Made by a program: the position numbers and the translations under genes
Notes under the pieces: model-generated
Seen by the model: the letters and a program-made list of their open reading frames with translations, nothing else
What the model was told of the DNA's origin: nothing
Database searches by the model: none
Source of the DNA: Chryseobacterium gleum
Lineage (GTDB): Bacteria; Bacteroidota; Bacteroidia; Flavobacteriales; Weeksellaceae
DNA length: 64,000 bases
Assembly (NCBI RefSeq): GCF_900636535.1
Contig: NZ_LR134289.1
Location: forward strand, 5,047,501-5,111,500
Direction of reading: 5' to 3'
Shown here: positions 1-7,444 of the stretch, in pieces
How positions within the stretch are numbered: position 1 is the first letter of the stretch
Layout of the letters: each line of letters starts with the position of its first letter

Positions 1-5
1 TTTGG

Positions 6-32
6 CTTTAGATATTTTTGAAAAAAGGATGC
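6..32. repeat. Copy 1 of a 27-bp intergenic repeat
   Basis: This stretch matches 2037-2063 at 23 of 27 positions without gaps; the shared core is CTTTAGAT, then TTT, then GAAAAAAGG and TGC. It lies just beyond the 3' end of the minus-strand gene at 96-635. The other copy lies just beyond the 3' end of the minus-strand gene at 2083-5496. It may be a dispersed intergenic element or a remnant of a cassette boundary; the function is not known. Confidence 0.5.
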
Positions 33-95
33 GGAGTATTTTATTTTTTTGAATTATTAAAATCAAGTAGATTCAAAAAATCTTGTTCAGTCATC

Positions 96-635
96 TTAGT
101 TCCAAACAACTTTTAAATCTTTAAATTCTAAGTTTGATTTCGTTTTCTCAAATGTATTTCTTTCAGGCTGTGAGGTCGTTTTGAATTTAAATATTTTGAT
201 AAACAATGGCTCACCTTGTATATCTTTAAATGAAAAATTTAGTCTGAAAGGAACATTTTTGGCCAATTCAGGAAATGGTTTGCTGGATTTATACAAGTCA
301 ATTTTGTGTTCATTACCTTCGATATCCACAATACTAATATCTTCGATTGTCATTTTTTTATTCTCATCCTTGGACATAATAAGGAAACTTATTTCAATGT
401 TTTTCCCAGCTTTATTACCTGTAACTTTTGTGATTCTATAAGAAGAATTTTCTGTTTCTGTTTCAAGAATTGGCTTATTGATTTCAAGCACTTTTTTTAG
501 ATAATCGTTTTCAGAAGTCAAAACTTTATTGGTTGATTGCAAAGCTTCGTTTTCTTTTTTTAGAGCTTCACAGTTCGTTTGGCTAAATCCTGATATTCCG
601 ATTAAAAGTAGTGATAATATAATTAGTTTTTTCAT
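96..635 (-). CDS. Secreted coiled-coil protein of unknown function
   Basis: This 179-residue protein starts with a clear signal peptide (residues 1-18, MKKLIILSLLLIGISGFSQ). A short charged heptad-like stretch (about residues 22-50, rich in E, K, L and N) looks like a coiled coil. The remaining 120 residues look beta-rich. No catalytic motif is visible. The likely location is the periplasm or outer surface. It is transcribed alone on the minus strand, and a possible -7 box lies at 768-775. I do not recognise a family. The overlapping plus-strand frames have poor protein character and are not real. Confidence 0.75.
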   Translation of the reverse strand: MKKLIILSLLLIGISGFSQTNCEALKKENEALQSTNKVLTSENDYLKKVLEINKPILETETENSSYRITKVTGNKAGKNIEISFLIMSKDENKKMTIEDISIVDIEGNEHKIDLYKSSKPFPELAKNVPFRLNFSFKDIQGEPLFIKIFKFKTTSQPERNTFEKTKSNLEFKDLKVVWN

Positions 636-1047
636 AAACCCTCTTTAATAATGTGTTTGTTGGATATTCAAATATACAATTATTGATTTTTATTTCTTGT
701 TTTACAATCGAAAAAGGGTTCTAATTCTTATGCTTTTTTTCTGACTACATAGGTTGTTTTCAGTTTGCAAAAGTATAAATCCTTTTCTGCTCAAAAAATC
801 TTTTTGGGTTTCTAAAAAATTCTTTCCACATCGCTTCAATAATTTTTCCAGACACTCCTAAAATCCTTCGGGCAAAAAGATTTCGAAGCCTTCATTTCAT
901 TTTTCCATTCCGGTTTTGGCTGAAACTGGATTTCTATCGTCAAAAAGCAATGAAAAACAACTCCATAATCAGAAAAAATTAAAACACAGCAATCTGTGAC
1001 TTTTCCGAAAAATAAAACAAAATACAAACATTTTTAAAATTTCAATT
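636..1047. other. 412-bp intergenic region, no gene seen
   Basis: The gap separates divergent genes. It holds the candidate minus-strand promoter element at 768-775. A minus-strand open frame of 63 codons (836-1027) has no start context, family resemblance or conserved composition and is not called. Nothing else convincing is seen. Confidence 0.5.
768..775 (-). promoter_or_regulatory. Candidate -7 box (TACTTTTG) for the gene at 96-635
   Basis: Read on the minus strand this is TACTTTTG, an exact match to the Bacteroidota TAnnTTTG -7 element. A TTTG that could serve as the -33 element lies 16 bases upstream, slightly closer than usual. The start codon is about 130 bases downstream, so the leader would be long. 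Confidence 0.35.
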
Positions 1048-1449
1048 ATGAAAAATCCAAACATTTCAGCCAATGATTTTTATGACAGTTTTATGGGAAC
1101 AGAATCTTATTACTCCTACATAGGAAAATTGTTATTAACAGATGGTGTCATAACTATAGCTCGGGAAGAATCTTGCTTTTGGTTTCTTGACTGCATTGCA
1201 TCCTACCAATATTCAGAAAAATTTCAAAAAGAAGAATTCCAAGTCTGGAAAATCGAAAGAATTGAAGCGAATAGATTCAACCTTTCTGCGACTGACGGAA
1301 ATGATAATGTTCTGGCTACACAAGATATTGAGTTTTCTGATTTCTTCTTTAATGAGTTTACAATCTGGAAAGAAGATAATGTTTTACTCCTACCAGTGAA
1401 CATTAATCAAAAAGAACCTCACGATGTACAGGCAATCGTATTTTTTTAA
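1048..1449 (+). CDS. DUF6876-like small cytoplasmic protein
   Basis: The 133-residue protein has no signal peptide or membrane segment. Its pattern resembles DUF6876 proteins: an N-terminal segment with FxGTExYY, then LLTDGV, a CFWFLDxIxSYQ stretch and a beta-rich C-terminal half. These proteins are common in Bacteroidota accessory DNA and plasmids, and their function is unknown. The 3' end is followed within 16 bases by the next gene, so the two are probably co-transcribed. The family assignment is from memory of the pattern. No catalytic residues are recognised. Confidence 0.7.
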   Translation: MKNPNISANDFYDSFMGTESYYSYIGKLLLTDGVITIAREESCFWFLDCIASYQYSEKFQKEEFQVWKIERIEANRFNLSATDGNDNVLATQDIEFSDFFFNEFTIWKEDNVLLLPVNINQKEPHDVQAIVFF

Positions 1450-1465
1450 ATTAAAAATATTTAAA

Positions 1466-1888
1466 ATGGGAACTTACTCGATAATATATTTGAAAAAACC
1501 AGAAAAAGCGATAGAGGTAAATGAACTTCTCAAAGAACAATATAATCTAAAGTATGAAACTTACAATGGGATAGATTATGGTCTATTCTTTTCGCAAGAG
1601 ATGTTTAATGAGGACTTACGATTTATGAATGAAGATGAGGAAGGTATAACTAATTTACCACATTTTAAACGTCCTATTTCCAAAGAAACTTACTATTCTC
1701 TTCTTTTTGGTTTAGGAAATTGTTTTGGAGATATAGGAACTGTCTGCATTAAAATCTCAAGTATTTCCGACAAAGACATAGATACTATTGCGGCACTTCA
1801 AAAATTTTCAAAAACTCCGGAGTTTAAAAAGTTGATTAATTTCAGAAAATCTAAAAATCTTCAACGATTATTGCAGACTAAAATGTAA
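1466..1888 (+). CDS. Small protein of unknown function
   Basis: I chose the ATG at 1466 (MGTYSIIYLKKPEKA) rather than an in-frame ATG at 1424, because the earlier start lies inside the preceding gene and adds an unlikely leader. The product is 140 residues, soluble and mixed alpha/beta. It begins with a beta-alpha unit, has an acidic middle (FMNEDEEG) and a basic C-terminus. It follows the DUF6876-like gene by 16 bases and ends just before a strong terminator, so the two form a short operon. No family is recognised. Confidence 0.7.
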   Translation: MGTYSIIYLKKPEKAIEVNELLKEQYNLKYETYNGIDYGLFFSQEMFNEDLRFMNEDEEGITNLPHFKRPISKETYYSLLFGLGNCFGDIGTVCIKISSISDKDIDTIAALQKFSKTPEFKKLINFRKSKNLQRLLQTKM

Positions 1889-1901
1889 TTAGTTATAATA
1901 A

Positions 1902-1938
1902 AGCCAATTGGGATAAATTCCAATTGGCTCTTTTTTTT
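1902..1938 (+). terminator. Rho-independent terminator
   Basis: A perfect 10-bp stem (AGCCAATTGG / CCAATTGGCT, 1902-1911 and 1920-1929) with an 8-base loop is followed by eight T residues. It lies 14 bases after the stop codon at 1888 and ends the short operon at 1048-1888. Confidence 0.9.
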
Positions 1939-1949
1939 GTAAAAAGTTG

Positions 1950-1992
1950 TCAAAAATGCAATTGCTCCCTGTGGTCGGAAACGCATTTTTGA
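1950..1992. repeat. Inverted repeat, possible hairpin
   Basis: TCAAAAATGC (1950-1959) and GCATTTTTGA (1983-1992) are perfect inverted repeats with 23 bases between them. A second wider pair, GCAACC (2003-2008) and GGTTGC (2058-2063), follows. Together with the terminator and repeat copy 2, the whole 1889-2082 spacer is made of structured repeats. It may help stop transcription of the convergent gene at 2083-5496. Confidence 0.45.
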
Positions 1993-2036
1993 GACGTCTG
2001 AAGCAACCCCATTTCAAAAACATTTCCGTGCAAAGA

Positions 2037-2063
2037 CTTTAGATGCTTTCGAAAAAAGGTTGC
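2037..2063. repeat. Copy 2 of the 27-bp intergenic repeat
   Basis: It matches 6-32 at 23 of 27 positions. It lies 19 bases beyond the stop codon of the large minus-strand gene, the same relative place as copy 1. Its right end also forms the GGTTGC arm of an inverted repeat with 2003-2008. Confidence 0.5.
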
Positions 2064-2082
2064 AATCTTTTTGAAAGAATTT

Positions 2083-5000
2083 CTAAGATTTATTGTAATA
2101 TAATTTGACCGCTAAATCAAATTCTTTTAATATTTCATCATAACTGGTTCCTAACAACTTAAACTCGGTTGCGAGCTGGGACTTATATTTAAGAATTAAA
2201 TTTGATGGAATACCGTAGAATGTATTTCTAAATATCTCAGAAGCATATCTGTTTTTATCATTCATAGATAATGAATTGATTAAATATAGATGCTTTAGAA
2301 ATTTAATACAAGTATTAATGACTGATTCATCACCGTGTATTGTAAACTGTAGATTCTCTAATACTAAAGGGTAATAGTTCTCTCTACCTGCTATAAAGTC
2401 ATAGAATTCGTTTTTTAAGGTGTCAAGTCCTATTCCTATTCCCAAATATTTTGACTTCAGAAGAAATCTGTAAAACTCACTGTTACATTTTTCGGGATAA
2501 TAACTGAGCAAATATTTTTCTGGATTTATATAATTATAATATAGGTTTTGTTCAGATTTTATTCTTATTAAAGAACTGTCACTGCTTATCAATCTGTACT
2601 TATCATTAGATGAAAAATACATATTGTCTACCATTAAATTTGAAAAATTACCTGTGAAATCAGATTCATTTTGTTTTAATTTAGGAAGAACATTTAGCTT
2701 TTCTTCAACATAATCGATTTCACAATTTTCATTTACCCAATCTAAAATCGATTGAAAAAAGGTAGTTCTTTTTTCATTGTAATCTTCAGGAACTGGGCTT
2801 GGTCTGACACCATCCATAGTTATCTGAACATACATAAACGTTTTGTGAGAACCTTTTAATTCTAAAATTTTATTTTCAATATGTTCCTTTATGTAATAAG
2901 ATATTTTAAACTTATGAATGAATTTGAAATCAAGTTCTTTTTCCAAGAAATAAAAAAGCATCAAAGAACTAAAATCCAATGCGAATAGAATGTCAGGACT
3001 ATCTGTGATTGACCTGACTAATCTATTGGGAAGTGTAGTGAACTTACTACCAGAGTCAGTTGTTAGATGTAGATAGGCATCTATAAAATTATCTTTGAAT
3101 ACAGCTCTTACAACTTCCGTATATCCAATTTTCCAGCTGTAATAATTGTTTAGTGATTCTCTAATTCGTTCATTTTCTTGGGAACCACTAATGCCAAATT
3201 GCTCAATAAGCATTTTCTCAAAATCCTTAGGATTTGTAGGTGTCTGAAAAGATTCAAATCCCAGATTGTTTAGCGGATTATGTGCCTCTTCATTGATTTC
3301 TCGGAATAAGTTTACAGCATCATTGAATATCTCAATAATCACTACAGAATTAATTCTATTGGTCATTGGGGAAGGTATAGACACTTGATCTCCAATTTTT
3401 TTCCCAATTAAATTCTTATGAAATTCATTACCTGGAGAAATCTGTTCGCGAAATTTTTGATCACCAATTGTATACACCACATAGTATCCAAAACAAATCT
3501 CGTCATATCTTTCAAAAAATGAATCATATAGAGTAGATCCCACCATATAGTTTTTTCTGGCCATTGTATTACTAGGATTTTTTGCCAGGTTGTAAAGTAT
3601 ATCGAATCCCTTTTTTGGATTAATGTCATTTCTTCCCAAGATTCCAGAAATAAAAACTCCTACCTCTTCATCATTAAAGATCTCAGACATACTGTCAGAA
3701 ATATCTTTGATTTTATCAAAATCACTAGATCTCTCAAGCGAAACTAAATAAGAATACAAATATCGTTCGTTACTTGGAAATTTAATATATAGAAATTCAC
3801 TGATTGTTTTTAGCTTTGGAAAGTCATTAATTGTTAGATAAAGATTATACTCGATTTTACAAAGGTGTTCATCTACAAAACTGCTGTTTAACCTCCAAAA
3901 CTCTAAAAGAGTTAGTAATTCTTTGTAACGAAACTGTTCTGAATCATTTTTATCAGAGAGTTGTTTATCAAGTAATAATATGTAAAGTCGTAGGGTGCCA
4001 GAAACTTTTGATTTGTCTAAATATGAATCCAGATATTGTATTGCTTCGTTGGTTTTCCCTATAAAATCTAAATCCTCAGCAATAAGATTTTTACAGTTAA
4101 TATTTAACTCCACACTATCTTTTATGCTATTCAGGGATTTATAAACTTCTTTTTCATCATATTTCTCAATATATCTTAAATCTACAATTGTTTTTAATAA
4201 AGTCTTAATCTCGTTTGGATAAAAGTTTTTTTGCAGGGCTAAATCTAGATATTCAACATATTTGTGCTTATTTCCGATTTGCCTTTGAACATTGAAAAAT
4301 GCACTGATAATGTTGAACAAATGTCGTTCATCAAGAATATCTGTCGATTCCAAATAATTTTTATACAATTCATCAATATCATCATTCTTTTCAAGAAGAT
4401 AAAGAACGATTGATTTGAAAAGGTAAAATTCAGAATGTAGTTCTTCTCCTGATTTTTCATATAGATTTAAAGAATCCAATGCCTTTTGGTAATGCTCTTG
4501 GTGATTATAAATCTGGCATATTGCATTAGTGAAAAACCATTTAGGTTTTTCTATTTCATTGTATAAACTTTCTAATATCTGTATATCTTCAGGGCTATTG
4601 GATATTAAGTATTTTAAAAAATGGAGATAAAATTTTTGATTTTTGGTGGAATCTGCGATTTCTGAGTTTTCTAGACCAACTACATATTTCTCGATGAGGC
4701 TCAAACCACTATTCAATTCTGGAAAACGTTCAATAGAAAAATGTTTTCCGTTGATGTATCGAATAGGATGGTCATTGAAAGTTCTATTTACAAAAAGATC
4801 TATAGCAACTAAAAATGAGTCCTTGTTCTGAAAATTAATTTCTTTGTACTTCTCGAAATCAAAAGTTAGCTTAAGATTATATTGTCTCAAATCTTCTAGA
4901 TAATTAAGTTTCTCGACTCTTATAATGTGATAAATTATACTGTGACGAAAACCGTAATCGTTGATTATTACATTAGGAACAGTTTTTAAAAATTGTTTGA

Positions 5001-5496
5001 TATTACTGGACGTTATTGTCTTTACTATCCAAGCTGTAAGATTATACTCATCAATACTTAATAATTCGTCTGCTAATATTACAGCTTTTTGAGAATCTGG
5101 AATATGAAGATATTCTATGCAGGCTTTGGTTTTTAAAACTTCATCCTCTTTATTGAGATTATAAGCGTGAATGAAATCTTTTGCAGATTCTTGACTTGTA
5201 AACTCAGACAATTCTCTTTTACAAAGAGCTTTTAAGAATAATAACTTGCTTTTTGTTTTATTATCTACTGTAGTCTGGCTGTCATTTATTCTTTTTTCAA
5301 GAGCTTGAAGTAAAACAAGAGCTGTTTTGGGTTTGAAAGCCAGAATCAGGTGGTTGATTTCATCAAGCTGTTGCTTATACTCTGTAAGTAAAAGACCTAA
5401 TCCATCTATAAATTGAGTAATATTATTATAAATTTTATCTCCAATCTCAACGCTTTCAGCATCAATATTTCCAGTGTTTACATTTTTATACTCCAT
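2083..5496 (-). CDS. Large helical-repeat protein with GreA/B-C-like and PIN-like domains; candidate conflict-system effector
   Basis: The 1137-residue protein shows four parts. Residues 3-25 are a polar motif (KNVNTGNID then VEIGDKIYNN) that closely resembles the C-terminus of the upstream neighbour. Residues 30-640 are alpha-helical, TPR-like repeats. About residues 660-725 resemble the GreA/GreB C-terminal fold: YTIGDQ, then ISPGNEF, then LIGKKIGDQVSI. About residues 833-980 resemble a PIN nuclease, with spaced acidic positions in ALDFSSL (about 837), LMVDNMYF (about 955) and LISSDSSLI (about 972). The rest is helical. The start overlaps the upstream gene by 11 bases, so translation is probably coupled. 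TPR-GreAB-C-PIN architectures are, as I recall, linked to bacterial immunity; RNA cleavage here is inference. The domain calls rest on reading the pattern and need a profile search. Confidence 0.85.
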   Translation of the reverse strand: MEYKNVNTGNIDAESVEIGDKIYNNITQFIDGLGLLLTEYKQQLDEINHLILAFKPKTALVLLQALEKRINDSQTTVDNKTKSKLLFLKALCKRELSEFTSQESAKDFIHAYNLNKEDEVLKTKACIEYLHIPDSQKAVILADELLSIDEYNLTAWIVKTITSSNIKQFLKTVPNVIINDYGFRHSIIYHIIRVEKLNYLEDLRQYNLKLTFDFEKYKEINFQNKDSFLVAIDLFVNRTFNDHPIRYINGKHFSIERFPELNSGLSLIEKYVVGLENSEIADSTKNQKFYLHFLKYLISNSPEDIQILESLYNEIEKPKWFFTNAICQIYNHQEHYQKALDSLNLYEKSGEELHSEFYLFKSIVLYLLEKNDDIDELYKNYLESTDILDERHLFNIISAFFNVQRQIGNKHKYVEYLDLALQKNFYPNEIKTLLKTIVDLRYIEKYDEKEVYKSLNSIKDSVELNINCKNLIAEDLDFIGKTNEAIQYLDSYLDKSKVSGTLRLYILLLDKQLSDKNDSEQFRYKELLTLLEFWRLNSSFVDEHLCKIEYNLYLTINDFPKLKTISEFLYIKFPSNERYLYSYLVSLERSSDFDKIKDISDSMSEIFNDEEVGVFISGILGRNDINPKKGFDILYNLAKNPSNTMARKNYMVGSTLYDSFFERYDEICFGYYVVYTIGDQKFREQISPGNEFHKNLIGKKIGDQVSIPSPMTNRINSVVIIEIFNDAVNLFREINEEAHNPLNNLGFESFQTPTNPKDFEKMLIEQFGISGSQENERIRESLNNYYSWKIGYTEVVRAVFKDNFIDAYLHLTTDSGSKFTTLPNRLVRSITDSPDILFALDFSSLMLFYFLEKELDFKFIHKFKISYYIKEHIENKILELKGSHKTFMYVQITMDGVRPSPVPEDYNEKRTTFFQSILDWVNENCEIDYVEEKLNVLPKLKQNESDFTGNFSNLMVDNMYFSSNDKYRLISSDSSLIRIKSEQNLYYNYINPEKYLLSYYPEKCNSEFYRFLLKSKYLGIGIGLDTLKNEFYDFIAGRENYYPLVLENLQFTIHGDESVINTCIKFLKHLYLINSLSMNDKNRYASEIFRNTFYGIPSNLILKYKSQLATEFKLLGTSYDEILKEFDLAVKLYYNKS

Positions 5497-5881
5497 AATC
5501 GTCGCCTATCCTAAAATTACCACCTTGGGTATTTACGTCACCAGTATTTACGTTTTTACTTTTGTATATAGAAGTTTCTGTTTTTGGAACTTTGTTAAGA
5601 ATTTCCTTTAGAAATTTGTCATTTTCAGGATTATCTTCAATAGAATTCTCAATTATTGCTTTAATGACATTTTGTCTTTCTTTGTCTTCAGGAGCATCAA
5701 TTAATTCTTTAAGTGCATTTTTTGGTTCATTATTTTTGAAAAATAAAGACTTTAACCAATCAATGCTTCCTTCGGTTAGTTTTTCACTTGATGTATCAAC
5801 AACTTTCTCAGCACTTTTCTTAGCTAATTCAATTAAAAATGGGTACAATGCAGCAATGGCTGCTGTAGTAATTAATGGCAT
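5486..5881 (-). CDS. Small helical protein with C-terminal amyloid-like motif; partner of the PIN protein
   Basis: The 131-residue protein begins with a hydrophobic helix (PLITTAAIAALYPFLIELA) followed by amphipathic helices to about residue 100. It ends with a polar low-complexity tail, KNVNTGDVNT then FRIGDDYG (about 109-130). This layout resembles bacterial Bell/HeLo-like proteins: a helical, possibly membrane-acting domain followed by a short amyloid signalling motif. The tail motif recurs at the N-terminus of the next protein. It is the first gene of a two-gene minus-strand operon and overlaps the second by 11 bases. The Bell-like assignment is inference. Alternatively it may be only an adaptor that recruits the large protein. 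Confidence 0.8.
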   Translation of the reverse strand: MPLITTAAIAALYPFLIELAKKSAEKVVDTSSEKLTEGSIDWLKSLFFKNNEPKNALKELIDAPEDKERQNVIKAIIENSIEDNPENDKFLKEILNKVPKTETSIYKSKNVNTGDVNTQGGNFRIGDDYGV

Positions 5882-5929
5882 AGTTTAAATATTAGTAGAT
5901 TATCACAAGCAATGTACCAATTTGGAATG

Positions 5930-5942
5930 TGTCAAATTGACA
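5930..5942. promoter_or_regulatory. Palindrome TGTCAA-A-TTGACA, candidate operator
   Basis: This is a perfect 6-1-6 palindrome 49 bases upstream of the minus-strand start codon at 5881. Its position fits an operator for the two-gene operon. No regulator gene is adjacent, so the assignment is weak. Confidence 0.3.
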
Positions 5943-6090
5943 GTGAGTATTGTAGCGGAGTTTAACTAGTACACAACTAAAAACTTCTAATATGGCATTG
6001 TTACCTTAACCTGCATAAAATATTTGCAGCCAAAAAAATCTTATAACCTAGCATTTTACCTGCAATAAAATCATAAATATGAACCGCAAT

Positions 6091-6117
6091 CCTGTAAAAG
6101 TAATTTACAGGTTTTGT
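6091..6117. terminator. Terminator-like hairpin
   Basis: CCTGTAAA (6091-6098) and TTTACAGG (6104-6111) form a perfect 8-bp stem with a 5-base loop, followed by TTTTGTT on the plus strand. No plus-strand gene lies directly upstream, so it may end a small RNA or may be a chance or regulatory hairpin. Confidence 0.35.
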
Positions 6118-6291
6118 TAAGACCTCAGTAGAAAGTTTACAGTTTCACTCCAAACCTGAACAAAAAAGTGTGTAATAAGATATCTTCATTTTATTATTTT
6201 TTTTGATTGCATAATAATGTCTTTTAAAATATTTATAATCAAATATTTATATTGTTTTTTTGTTTCTCTAAAAAACTCGTGCGTTCTGATA

Positions 6292-6350
6292 GCAAGATGT
6301 GTCTTTGTATATACAAACTTTTCAAGTTTGATACACAAAGACTCTCTTGC
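6292..6350. repeat. Long imperfect hairpin (59 bp)
   Basis: The arms GCAAGA / TCTTGC, GTCTTTGTAT / ATACACAAAGAC and the perfect inner stem CAAACTT / AAGTTTG (3-base loop) nest around one centre. It lies 219 bases upstream of the secreted-protein gene at 6569. It could be a structured leader, a protein-binding site or a remnant of a mobile-element end. Confidence 0.5.
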
Positions 6351-6568
6351 CTTTTCTTCAAAAAGGGTAAAAAACTGCGGAACTTGTTTTTTTGTTTTCT
6401 GTGAAATTAGGTTTAAGATTCCAGATTAATCCAGATTATTCTTTTTTAATCTCCAGAGATTCCAGAATCATCCAAATTCATCTTATTTAGCCCAGCTCCC
6501 ATTAACACTATTGTTTTCAAGGTTTTGATGTCCCAACTTTGCAGAAGAAATGTTAACCAAAAAACGAA

Positions 6569-7360
6569 ATGAGAATACCTTTTTATTTTTTTCTGCTATT
6601 TACTGTGATAACTATGCGAGGGCAAGTCGGAATCAATACCAAATTACCAGAAGCTACTTTGGATGTTGTAGGAAAACCAAGTGATTCTAATCATTATGAT
6701 GGCGTAATTCCTCCTCGTATTACAGGCGACCAGTTATCTGCTAAGGTATATACTTCAGGTAAAAAGGGTGCTATCGTTTTTGTGACATCTCCTGCGACCA
6801 ATTTAGTCGGTCAGGTTAAGTCTGTTGTTGAAACAGGATTATACTGTTTTGATGGAAGTTTTTGGCAGCTACTTTTACAAGATAAAGATCCAATCGAATA
6901 TTTCATTTTACTGACATTCGACCCAACCAGTACTGCAGGTCTTACTGCAACATCAACTTGGTCAACTCCGAGAAATCAGTGGGGTAATACAAACGCATAT
7001 TTGACTTCATCGAAATCTTACTCTGTAGGAACAAAAAATTTTGGAGGATTAAATGGAAATATATCTTTTAAAAAAATTAATGGTATTGTCAATATCCGTT
7101 TTCAGTTATACAGATTAGATAGTGAACCAATCACAGGAAATACTTTCATAAACATTGGAGATATATGCAGTGATTTAGGGTTTGTTCCGTATCAAATCGC
7201 CCTACTGCATCGAGAAAATTCAACACAATATTTTCCAGCCTTGCTTGAAAATTATGGTTTTCAAATTCCGCAAAGCACTTTAAGTTCAATGTCACCCTCA
7301 TTTTATACATATGGAGAAGTGCAAAGTTATTCTAACTGGAGGAAGCCATATCTAAAATAG
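6569..7360 (+). CDS. Secreted protein with conserved QVGINT head domain (paralogue 1)
   Basis: The 263-residue protein has a signal peptide (residues 1-18). The head QVGINT, then PEATLDVVGKP, then DGVIPPRITGDQL (about 19-60) is typical of Bacteroidota surface proteins related to tail-fibre-like or adhesin-like proteins. The head continues to about residue 110 and is strongly similar to that of the next gene. The C-terminal 150 residues differ and look beta-rich. A near-match to a -7 box (CAACTTTG, 6534-6541) with a TTG 20 bases upstream lies 27 bases before the ATG. The function is unknown; surface attachment is inference. Confidence 0.8.
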   Translation: MRIPFYFFLLFTVITMRGQVGINTKLPEATLDVVGKPSDSNHYDGVIPPRITGDQLSAKVYTSGKKGAIVFVTSPATNLVGQVKSVVETGLYCFDGSFWQLLLQDKDPIEYFILLTFDPTSTAGLTATSTWSTPRNQWGNTNAYLTSSKSYSVGTKNFGGLNGNISFKKINGIVNIRFQLYRLDSEPITGNTFINIGDICSDLGFVPYQIALLHRENSTQYFPALLENYGFQIPQSTLSSMSPSFYTYGEVQSYSNWRKPYLK

Positions 7361-7444
7361 AATTTTCAAAATTGAAATTCTGATACAAGTGATGAAAGAA
7401 AGCGATTCTATAACCAAATGAATTTAAATAAAAACAATAATAAA

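Larger units (their letters stand above)
5882..6568. other. 687-bp intergenic region with hairpins, no gene seen
   Basis: This divergent spacer separates the minus-strand two-gene operon from the plus-strand secreted proteins. It contains a small palindrome (5930-5942), a terminator-like hairpin (6091-6117), a long imperfect hairpin (6292-6350) and a short tract of degenerate TCCAGA repeats (about 6418-6460). An open frame at 6217-6429 has implausible composition and is not called. A mobile-element junction or a small RNA in this stretch cannot be excluded. Confidence 0.5.

Noticed and set aside
836..1027. 63-codon open frame on the minus strand
   Set aside because: No start context, no known similarity and low-quality composition; lies in a spacer with a promoter candidate.
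6217..6429. 70-codon open frame on the plus strand
   Set aside because: Rich in F, K and C in a way typical of random A+T-rich DNA and covers the long hairpin at 6292-6350.
6418..6475. Degenerate TTCCAGA/ATCCAGA repeats as a possible CRISPR array or iterons
   Set aside because: Units are only 7-8 bases, spacing is irregular and no cas or replication gene is near.
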